Positions 9,653 through 16,979 of a DNA stretch of 64,000 nt are shown piece by piece. This stretch comes from Candidatus Cloacimonadota bacterium (GTDB taxonomy: Bacteria; Cloacimonadota; Cloacimonadia; Cloacimonadales; Cloacimonadaceae), in NCBI GenBank assembly GCA_012516855.1, contig JAAYWB010000060.1:1-64000 (forward strand), written 5' to 3'. The translations under genes and the position numbers were made by a program. How positions within the stretch are numbered: position 1 is the first letter of the stretch; each line of letters starts with the position of its first letter. The notes beneath the pieces are model-generated. The model had not been told where the DNA came from, searched no databases, and worked only from the letters and a program-made list of their open reading frames with translations.

Positions 9653-10129
9653 TCACGAGCGCTTCAGCAGCAGTGTGCAGTGCGCCGCCATCCCGGCACC
9701 ACCGCCCGAAACGCCCAAACCCTCTTCAGTGGTGGCTTTCACACTCACGTTGTCCCGGCTGGTATTCAGGTCCAAAGCCAGGTTGTCCCGTATGTCTTCT
9801 ATGTATGGGTTTAACTTGGGGCGTTCGGCGCAAACGGTGCAGTCGAGATTGGCCAGCGCCCAGCCGCGTTCACGCACCATGGCGAAAACGCGGCGCAGCA
9901 AGTCGCGGCTGTCGGCACCGGCAAAGGCGGGGTCAGTATCTGGAAAATGCGAGCCGATGTCACCCAGGGCCAGAGCTCCCAGCAGGGCGTCGATCACGGC
10001 ATGAACCAGCACGTCGGCATCGGAATGACCCAGCAGCCCAAGATGAAAAGGAATCCGCACTCCGCCAAGGATGAGTTTGCGTCCCGGCGCCATGGTGTGA
10101 ACATCGTAACCCTGGCCAACGCGGAACAT
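9653..10129 (-). CDS. ispF: 2-C-methyl-D-erythritol 2,4-cyclodiphosphate synthase
   Basis: 158 aa, the usual length. Catalyses the fifth MEP-pathway step, CDP-ME-2-phosphate to MEcPP with release of CMP. Zn ligands are in GYDVH near the start. [31 protein letters not shown] and the closing [14 protein letters not shown] are all intact. The ATG lies just after the stop of the GlmS-like gene (TGA GCC ATG), so it is co-transcribed. With ispD 2.8 kb upstream this places two MEP genes in one run, separated by an unrelated-looking gene. Confidence 0.97.
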   Translation of the reverse strand: MFRVGQGYDVHTMAPGRKLILGGVRIPFHLGLLGHSDADVLVHAVIDALLGALALGDIGSHFPDTDPAFAGADSRDLLRRVFAMVRERGWALANLDCTVCAERPKLNPYIEDIRDNLALDLNTSRDNVSVKATTEEGLGVSGGGAGMAAHCTLLLKRS

Positions 10130-10132
10130 GGC

Positions 10133-12880
10133 TCAATCCACTGTTATTGATTTGGACACGTTTTTTGGCACATCCGGATGCACTCCGTGGTCCTGGATGT
10201 TCAGCTTGTCCAGTTTCTTCATCTTGCGGAGGCTCATCTTGAGGGCAAGCATTTGCAGTGCCACGGTGGCTGAAAAGCAGGTGAGAAGGCTGTCCCCGGT
10301 CTTGGGAAGCATCACGTAGCCCCAGCCGTAGCGGCCTCCCTCGCGGGGATTGTCGCTGGCGTTTTTCAGCAGGCGTTCGTCTTCCTCGGCGATCACATAG
10401 GTGTTGGCGCCACGAATCTTGTGGGTATTTATTTGAGAGATAGTGAGATTCACGTCCCGCGGGTCTGGGCCGGTGACATAGATAAGCGGATAATTACGGT
10501 AGAGGGAATCGAAGAAATTGTGTCCTTCAACCGTGGCGCGGAATAGCTTGTCTGCCTCAGGCGACAGATTGAAAGGCATATTGCCGGTGAATATATAGTC
10601 CACCAGGGCGTTGTTGATGGCCCGGGTTTCCCTGCGGCTGATATTCTGCTCTTCGGCCTTGATGTACAGGTTTTCCACCACTCCGCTTAAAGCGCGCATG
10701 AAGCTGCGCAGGTGCTTGAATCCGTAAACTGTGTTCTTTCCGATAATGGTGTTCGGGCCGTGCTTGAATTCCGAAGCTTCGCGTCCCTCAGCATGATTGA
10801 GAACGGTTTCGCGGATTTTGAGGGCTCCTTCCATCGCCACGCCGCTGATCTTGGTGGCCAGGATGTGCATCGAAGGTTCCATATATATCTGAGCCGCGAT
10901 GGAGTCAACGATATCGGATGTGTTTTCCAGGGTTTCCTTGATCAGGAAGGGAATCTGCTGCAGCGTCTGTTCCCGGGCTTTAAGGCTGGCCAGTTGTTTC
11001 CGGCGCTGTTCTTCGGTTTCGCAATCCAGTCCTTCCTCAAGTTTCATCCTGGCGGTGCGGATGGCCAGATAGTAAATCAGGGTGATCTGGTTCATGAAGC
11101 TCTTGGTGGCGGGCACTGCGATTTCTGGTCCGCAGAGGATTTGGATGGCGAGGTCGCCTTTTTCCAATCCCAAGGTGGAGTTCAGGTTGTTCACCAACAC
11201 CACTTGGGAAGTTTTCACGTTGCTGGCCTCAATGTCGTTGAAGATGTCGATAAGGTCTTTGGTCTCACCGGATTGGGAGACTCCGATGATGAGGTCGTTA
11301 TCCTTTATGCATTGGGAATATCCGCCGCGGAAATCGCCTGGAAGGATGGGTATGATCTCCACTTTGGCGATTTCGTTGAAAAAGAGGGCGCCGACCTTGG
11401 TAGCGTTGTAACTGGTGCCGCAGGCGATGGAATAGGCATTGCGGCTGTTGATTATGGTGTTTTTCACCCGGTCCAGAAATCCCTGCACGCTGAGCTCGAA
11501 TTCCTGCACGCTGTGGCTTTCGGAAACCGCGTCGAAAGCCTTGGCCAGGATAAGCCGCCGAATGTCATACTCCGGGCCGATCAGGTCGATGAGGGTGTTT
11601 TTGTCGTTGGAAAAGAAGTACTTCTTTTCAAAATCCTCCTGAACGGCAACTTCAAAAATAGCGCGGTAATTGGCTTGGGCTGTTTCGAAGAAATTCGTAA
11701 ATTCACTGGAAGCAAGCAGGGCATCAAAGACCATGTTCCGTTGGTCAAAATCATGGCAGTCCAAGATTTCTTTCAGCTTGGAATTGAGCAGTTCATCTAG
11801 ATTTTCCTGCTGGATGAGTTCCAGCATGCGTTTGCCAGAATTCGATCCGCCTTGAAACAGCTTCACCAGCTTGCCGGTGGATTCCACCTGGGCGAAAATC
11901 TCCTGCTCCATGAAGTATTCAAATTCTGGCTGTAGTTCCACGTCTTCGGCGCGAAGCTTGGAAAGCACCGGCTTGGTATCGATCAGGTCACCGGCCACGT
12001 AGGTTTCATCGGGTGCGTTCACACGTTTGAAGCGGAGTTTCTTTTGCGCGTAAACCTTGTAATCCGCGGAGGTGTATTCCACAAACTCGCCATCGCGCAG
12101 GTTCACCAGCATCTTGGTATAGCGCAGAACCGCGGTGAGATCGGAAGAAGCCAGTTTGAAGGGTTCACCGTCAAGCTCGCCCACCCCGAAATAGAGACTG
12201 CTGCCGGCTTTGATGGCCCACATAGTCTGGGTTTTGGGATCCACCACCACCGCGGCGTAGGAACCAACGATTCTTTCCGCTGTGCTAATGATGGCCCGGC
12301 GCATGCAGGCTTTGCGGAGTTCCGCATCCTCGGGATTGCCGGCTTTGTCCATCTCGATATCGAAAAAGTGCTCCACGCTGTGCACCAGCATCTCGCCATC
12401 GTTATCCGAAAGTACTGTGTGGCCTTCTTTGCTAAGCCAGATCTTGAGTTCACGGGTGTTGGTAATGTTTCCGTTGTGGGCGCCGTAGATGTGGCGTTTG
12501 CATTTCACCTCATGGGGTTGGGCGTTGATCTTGTCCACATTGCCGAAGGTAGCCCAGCGCACCTGTCCGCAGAACAGTTTTCCACTCTGCTTCTCGATCC
12601 CGAGGGTCTTCACCAAGGTGCTGGGAGCTCCCACATCCTTGAGCAGAACGATGTTTTCATCCTCACCCTGGAACGCCGCGCCGGTGGAATCAAAACCCCG
12701 GTATTCCAAAGCCCGCAGCAGTTGAGAAGCGTATTCTCCCAGTTTCAGAGTGGTTTTGGGCAACGCCAGGCCCAGAACCCCGCAACCCAATCCCAGGATG
12801 GGCAGCGGCAACCGGATGTCCTTGAAACAGCCCGCAAGCTTGCGCAGGGCATTATTATAAAGCTTAAAAAAGCGTGGCAT
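10133..12880 (-). CDS. Large GlmS-like protein: glutamine amidotransferase plus two SIS domains
   Basis: 915 aa against about 600 for GlmS (glutamine:fructose-6-phosphate aminotransferase). Seen: Ntn-type glutaminase region with CGVLG (Cys33), EYRGFDSTGAAF, WATFGNV and HNGNITN. Then SIS domain 1 (ACGTSYNATKVGALFF, VSQSGETKDLIDIF, GPEIAVPATKSF) and SIS domain 2 (GVAMEGALKIRETVLNHAEG, EFKHGPNTI). Unusual: 32 residues precede the catalytic Cys, which normally is residue 2, so a propeptide would have to be removed to expose it. There is also an extra ~120-residue helical stretch (about 330-450) between the glutaminase and SIS parts. The start at 12880 has AGGAAG six bases upstream, so the leader is probably translated. 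Long GlmS-like SIS proteins occur in other phyla; whether this makes glucosamine-6-phosphate is unproven. Confidence 0.8.
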   Translation of the reverse strand: MPRFFKLYNNALRKLAGCFKDIRLPLPILGLGCGVLGLALPKTTLKLGEYASQLLRALEYRGFDSTGAAFQGEDENIVLLKDVGAPSTLVKTLGIEKQSGKLFCGQVRWATFGNVDKINAQPHEVKCKRHIYGAHNGNITNTRELKIWLSKEGHTVLSDNDGEMLVHSVEHFFDIEMDKAGNPEDAELRKACMRRAIISTAERIVGSYAAVVVDPKTQTMWAIKAGSSLYFGVGELDGEPFKLASSDLTAVLRYTKMLVNLRDGEFVEYTSADYKVYAQKKLRFKRVNAPDETYVAGDLIDTKPVLSKLRAEDVELQPEFEYFMEQEIFAQVESTGKLVKLFQGGSNSGKRMLELIQQENLDELLNSKLKEILDCHDFDQRNMVFDALLASSEFTNFFETAQANYRAIFEVAVQEDFEKKYFFSNDKNTLIDLIGPEYDIRRLILAKAFDAVSESHSVQEFELSVQGFLDRVKNTIINSRNAYSIACGTSYNATKVGALFFNEIAKVEIIPILPGDFRGGYSQCIKDNDLIIGVSQSGETKDLIDIFNDIEASNVKTSQVVLVNNLNSTLGLEKGDLAIQILCGPEIAVPATKSFMNQITLIYYLAIRTARMKLEEGLDCETEEQRRKQLASLKAREQTLQQIPFLIKETLENTSDIVDSIAAQIYMEPSMHILATKISGVAMEGALKIRETVLNHAEGREASEFKHGPNTIIGKNTVYGFKHLRSFMRALSGVVENLYIKAEEQNISRRETRAINNALVDYIFTGNMPFNLSPEADKLFRATVEGHNFFDSLYRNYPLIYVTGPDPRDVNLTISQINTHKIRGANTYVIAEEDERLLKNASDNPREGGRYGWGYVMLPKTGDSLLTCFSATVALQMLALKMSLRKMKKLDKLNIQDHGVHPDVPKNVSKSITVD

Positions 12881-12891
12881 AATTACTTCCT

Positions 12892-13581
12892 TTAGATAAG
12901 ATTGTTGTCCAGGATCTGCCGGGCGAAGAACAGATCTACTTCGTCGGTGATTTTCAGATTCAGGTCTGAACAGAATTTATAGCGAACTTTACCACCATTG
13001 TGTTCCACCAAAGCGGAATCATCAGTGCTCACATAGCCTTCCTGGTAGGCGCGCTCATAGGCAGCCAGGATCAACCGGTAGGCAAAAACCTGAGGCGTGA
13101 ATACCTGCACCAGGTTGTGACGGGGAATGGTTTGTTCAATATAATCGCCTTTTATGCTCTTGATGGTGTTTTTTAGCCTGGCAACGGGGATAACGGCCTT
13201 GTCCTTTTGCACGATTTTCAGCAGTTCTTCGATCAGGTCTTCCGTGATGAAGGGGCGCACGGCATCGTGGATGAGCACGAATTCCGTTTCTGTCGGGCAG
13301 TTTTGCAGGGCGCAGAACACGCTGTCCTGCCTCTCGATACCGCCGCAAACCACCAGCCAGGGCTTCACGGAGTCCTCAAAGTATTCGTGAATCAATTCTT
13401 CGCAGTAGCCAAGTTCCTCTTCGGGGGCGGTTACGATGATGTTGTCCACGTGGGCTGAGTTAAAAAACTTTTGCAAGGTGTGAATGAGGATGGGAATACC
13501 GCCCAGACGTAGCCACTGTTTGCGCACGTTTCCACCCATGCGGCTGCCTGAGCCGGCGGCGGTAACTATCGCTGTGGTCAT
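12892..13581 (-). CDS. ispD: 2-C-methyl-D-erythritol 4-phosphate cytidylyltransferase
   Basis: 229 aa. Transfers CMP from CTP to MEP in isoprenoid synthesis. The nucleotide-binding loop AAGSGSRMGGNVRKQWLRLGG, the HDAVRPFI motif and the late TDDSALVE motif are all present. Start: the ATG at 13581 overlaps the TGA of the radical SAM gene (ATGA), with GGAAG three bases upstream; an ATG at 13590 would add three residues. It is followed 11 nt later by the GlmS-like gene and then ispF. Confidence 0.95.
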   Translation of the reverse strand: MTTAIVTAAGSGSRMGGNVRKQWLRLGGIPILIHTLQKFFNSAHVDNIIVTAPEEELGYCEELIHEYFEDSVKPWLVVCGGIERQDSVFCALQNCPTETEFVLIHDAVRPFITEDLIEELLKIVQKDKAVIPVARLKNTIKSIKGDYIEQTIPRHNLVQVFTPQVFAYRLILAAYERAYQEGYVSTDDSALVEHNGGKVRYKFCSDLNLKITDEVDLFFARQILDNNLI

Positions 13582-14525
13582 TGCTTCCATGAGTAAAAGA
13601 TTCCCCTTTGTTCGCGCCTGACGCTGATTTTATGCTCAGAGTTCAACTGGCGCAGATACTTGCTGATTTCGTTGATGTGCAGTCCCAGAGTGACGGAGAG
13701 GTCTTCCGCGGTGGAAGGACGCCGCTTGAGTGTGGCAGCGATTGTTGCTTCAATATCTTCCGGCACAGGCGGAACCGCTATTTCCTGCTGCGCTTTGGCG
13801 ATGATTTCCACAGGCATGTCTAGCCGGGCGCTGAAATAGTTTAAAACCTTGGTCAGGACTTCATCCCCCGCCGCTTTAACCCAGGCTTCCGCGCCGGGGC
13901 GGTCCAGGGAATTGATCTGAACCAAATCCGGCCGAATCCTTTCTATCGCTCTGCAAAGGCAGGCCATCTCATCCTCGGAATCGTTGACTCCGGCGATGAT
14001 GAAAACCTCCAGCCAGATCAGGCCTTTGTAATCTTCCCGAAGCAAGGTTAGGGCTTCCACCAACCCTTCAGCCGTTAGGGCAGGATGGGGCTGGTTGATT
14101 ATCCTGAAAGTCTGCTGGTGGCAGGCGTCGAGGGATGGCAGGATGAGGTCGCAGGGCAGGATTTCCTGCCGCAGGGCGGCATCGTTCAGCAGAGTCCCGT
14201 TGGTGAGCAGAGCCAGTTTGTACTCTGGATATTCGCCCTTAACAAAGCGCACGATTTCGCCGATGCGGCTGTAAAGCGTGGGTTCACCAGCACCGGAAAA
14301 GGTGATGTAATCCAGTTCCGGCTTTGTTTTCAGAAAATCCACCAGTTCAGCGGTGATCTCTTCCAGAGGAAAGAACTCCCGGCGTTCCAAGGTGAGGTGG
14401 TCAGTTATCTGAACCTCGCAATAGACGCAGCTCAACGGACAGTATTTGAAAGGAACCAGGTCCACGCCGAGGGAATATCCCAACCGGCGGGAATGGACCG
14501 GGCCGAAAAGATGTTTGTATTTCAT
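13578..14525 (-). CDS. Radical SAM protein with C-terminal winged-helix-like domain
   Basis: 315 aa. Opens with GPVHSRRLGYSLGVDLVPFK followed by the cluster motif CPLSCVYC. Later come YITFSGAGEPTLY (SAM-binding GGE-like) and LLTNGTLL. This is the COG0731-type radical SAM family often found beside wybutosine-like or cofactor genes. Residues ~255-315 (TAEDLSVTLGLHINEISKYLRQL) look like a winged helix, suggesting nucleic-acid binding. No specific substrate can be assigned. Its ATG directly follows the bamA stop (TGAATG), and its own stop overlaps ispD, so it is translationally coupled on both sides. Confidence 0.85.
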   Translation of the reverse strand: MKYKHLFGPVHSRRLGYSLGVDLVPFKYCPLSCVYCEVQITDHLTLERREFFPLEEITAELVDFLKTKPELDYITFSGAGEPTLYSRIGEIVRFVKGEYPEYKLALLTNGTLLNDAALRQEILPCDLILPSLDACHQQTFRIINQPHPALTAEGLVEALTLLREDYKGLIWLEVFIIAGVNDSEDEMACLCRAIERIRPDLVQINSLDRPGAEAWVKAAGDEVLTKVLNYFSARLDMPVEIIAKAQQEIAVPPVPEDIEATIAATLKRRPSTAEDLSVTLGLHINEISKYLRQLNSEHKISVRREQRGIFYSWKQ

Positions 14526-16796
14526 TCAGAAGGTAGTGCCAAACTGGAGATGCGGTTCCCAAGTGCCTTTGTCAAGGTTGTAGGCATAGTCGAATCCGAT
14601 CAGGCCAAAGGGGCTCTGGATGCGGACACCCGCCCCCACGCCCTTCTTGAACTTGAGGAAATTGAAATCGCGAAGCTTGTTGTAGCAATCGCCGGCGTCG
14701 AAGAAAACCTGTCCGATGATCTGGTCGCTTCCGATGGGATAGCCCAGTTCAGTGGAAAAGATGATTTCTCGGGTTCCGCCAGTATCCATCTCTCCGTCCC
14801 CGTCCTCGTCAACCCCGATCCGGCGGTCTGGGTAGCCACGGATGCCGTCAACCCCGGTGCCCCCCAGATAGAATTTTTCGTCTGGCGGAGCGTCTGTGGA
14901 AGAACCGTAGGGGGTGATGTAGCCAAAGCGCCATTTGGTGCGCAGGGTCAGCTTATACCAGAGTTCCATGTACCAGTTCACCTGGGCAATTTGTTTGAAA
15001 TAATCGAAGTTTCCTCCCAGCAAGCCGCCGGCAAGTTCCGAAAACAGAGTCATCTGCGTGCCGCGGGAAGGGAAATAGATATTGTTGCGGGTGTCCCGGC
15101 TCACGGTGGCGCTCACAGCGCTGGTATAGCGCCAGCCCAGGGTGTCCAGTTCCACCAGAGTGGCATTGGTGAAGGGATCGATCATGCTATGGTTGGTGAT
15201 CTCGTATTTCTTAGAATAGAGTGAATAACCCGCTACCAGCCTGGTTCGGTCAACCCAGGGCAAATACTGGCCCAGCCTAATGCTCGCGCCCCGGGTGAAA
15301 ATCTTGTAGTAAAAGGAGCTCCAGTCCTTGGTTGTGTAATAGATCGACGACCCAAGCAGAATGTCGGTGTCCATCAGATTGGGATTGGTGAAGCTGAACT
15401 GAAAATCCTGGGTTTTGCCTCCGAACTCCCAGGCCAGGCTGCTCGACCAGTTGTTGCCCATGATGTTGTTCATGGAAAGCGAAAGCTGGCCCACAAAGCC
15501 GTCCTGGCTGTTATAGCCCACTCCTCCGTTGGCAGAGCCGGCGGATTTGTCAATCACGTCGATTTGGAGGTCGATGTCTCCGTTAGCGTTTATGGGAGTG
15601 TAGTCCAGCCGGATGTCAGGCTCGAAGAAGCCCAGGTTGTAGATGTTCTGCTGGCTGCGAATCACCTGGCTCTGGCGGAAATAATCCCCCGGCGCGATTT
15701 CCAGTTCCCGGAGCAGCACCTTATCCTTGGTGCGCTCGTTTCCTGTGATGTGGATTTGGCGGATGCGGGCCCGGGCACCTTCCTTCACGTTCAGAACTAT
15801 GGTCAGAGTGCTGTCGGCCCTCTGTATTTCCTGGTCGATCCCTATGTATATGAAGCCTTCGTCATAATAGAGTGAATAGATCTTGTTCAGTTGTTCGTCA
15901 AACTTGGTCTGGTCGAAGGGTTCGTCAACTTTCAGGGTAAAGGTTTCCTGCAGTTTCTCGGTGGTGAAATGCTCATTGCCTGTCACTGTGATTCCAGAGA
16001 AAGTGTATCTCTTGCCTTCGGTGATGTTGATCACAAGTTCCTGGGTTTTCTCTCCGGTGGAGATAAGTTCGTGCGGTCCAACTATCACGTCAATATAGCC
16101 GTTCTTCTTGTAATAGTCAGCCAGTTTGATCAGGTCCTGGTCAAATTTATCCTGTTCGAAGCGCCCGGAGCGAAAGAGGTTCGCGGGTTTGGTTTTCATT
16201 CGTTTCAGCAGGGCGCTATCTTCAATATTCTCGTTTCCCACAAAGGTCACGGCGTTTATAGCCAGGCGTCCGCTCTCCACCACGCTCACCTTCACCCTTA
16301 TCTTGCCTTCAGCGTCCGTCTGCTCGTCCAGCATCACCTTGGCATTGTTGTAACCTTTGCTATTGTATTCCGCGGTTAACTTGCTTACCAGTTCGTGCTT
16401 TTGAAAGTCGCTCCAGAAAGAGCCGACGCGCACTGTTACCAGTTCGTCCAGCTTTTCCTTTTTAACTGCTTTCATTCCCTCATATTCTATGATAGCCAGC
16501 ACCGGGTTTTCCACCACGTCCACGATTAGGTTCACGCCTGTCCGGTAGGGCTCTGTGGAGATCCGGACATCCGAAAACATCCGCATCTTGTAGAGCTGCC
16601 GGATGGAACGGGCGACTTCCTCCGGATTGAGCAGATCGCCTGTGCGCAGGGTGATGGCGGTGGTCACCATCTGGGGTGAGACCGCCTTGTTTCCGCGCAC
16701 GATGATATCGTAGATAGTTTCGCCTGCCGCGAACAGGCTGCCACAGCTGATCAACAGCATCAGGCAGGGCACCAGGCACCTTTTGAAAATGTGCAT
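14526..16796 (-). CDS. bamA: Outer-membrane protein assembly factor BamA (Omp85)
   Basis: 756 aa with an N-terminal signal peptide (CLMLLISCGSLFAAG). Residues ~25-420 carry a row of POTRA domains, recognisable by repeats such as GNKAVSPQMVTTA, GNENIEDSALLKRM, GNEHFTTEKLQETF and GNERTKDKVLLREL. The rest is a beta-barrel with the Omp85 FYLGGTGVDGIRGYPDR motif (loop 6) and a terminal FGTTF ending in Phe, the typical assembly signal. It inserts barrel proteins such as the receptors later in this window. GGGAGGAGAA precedes the ATG. It heads the run bamA, radical SAM, ispD, GlmS-like, ispF. The 183-nt divergent gap to the metallopeptidase holds both promoters. Confidence 0.95.
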   Translation of the reverse strand: MHIFKRCLVPCLMLLISCGSLFAAGETIYDIIVRGNKAVSPQMVTTAITLRTGDLLNPEEVARSIRQLYKMRMFSDVRISTEPYRTGVNLIVDVVENPVLAIIEYEGMKAVKKEKLDELVTVRVGSFWSDFQKHELVSKLTAEYNSKGYNNAKVMLDEQTDAEGKIRVKVSVVESGRLAINAVTFVGNENIEDSALLKRMKTKPANLFRSGRFEQDKFDQDLIKLADYYKKNGYIDVIVGPHELISTGEKTQELVINITEGKRYTFSGITVTGNEHFTTEKLQETFTLKVDEPFDQTKFDEQLNKIYSLYYDEGFIYIGIDQEIQRADSTLTIVLNVKEGARARIRQIHITGNERTKDKVLLRELEIAPGDYFRQSQVIRSQQNIYNLGFFEPDIRLDYTPINANGDIDLQIDVIDKSAGSANGGVGYNSQDGFVGQLSLSMNNIMGNNWSSSLAWEFGGKTQDFQFSFTNPNLMDTDILLGSSIYYTTKDWSSFYYKIFTRGASIRLGQYLPWVDRTRLVAGYSLYSKKYEITNHSMIDPFTNATLVELDTLGWRYTSAVSATVSRDTRNNIYFPSRGTQMTLFSELAGGLLGGNFDYFKQIAQVNWYMELWYKLTLRTKWRFGYITPYGSSTDAPPDEKFYLGGTGVDGIRGYPDRRIGVDEDGDGEMDTGGTREIIFSTELGYPIGSDQIIGQVFFDAGDCYNKLRDFNFLKFKKGVGAGVRIQSPFGLIGFDYAYNLDKGTWEPHLQFGTTF

Positions 16797-16979
16797 TTCT
16801 CCTCCCTTGGGAATTGACGCCTATTTCTGGCAAGGCCGCTTTTTCGTAAAGAGATTTTTTTGCTACCTCGCCATCTCTGGTCCCTATCAGGCTGTTATTG
16901 ACAGAAATCTACCGTTTTGGAAACTTTATTGCATGACTTTGGGGCAGTGCCCAAACCATTTTGGGTAAGGAGATCAGAA

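Noticed and set aside
14085-15224. 379-codon plus-strand frame opposite the bamA/radical SAM genes
   Set aside because: Lies wholly antisense to two well-supported genes and has no recognisable domain or signal; typical shadow of a GC-rich gene.
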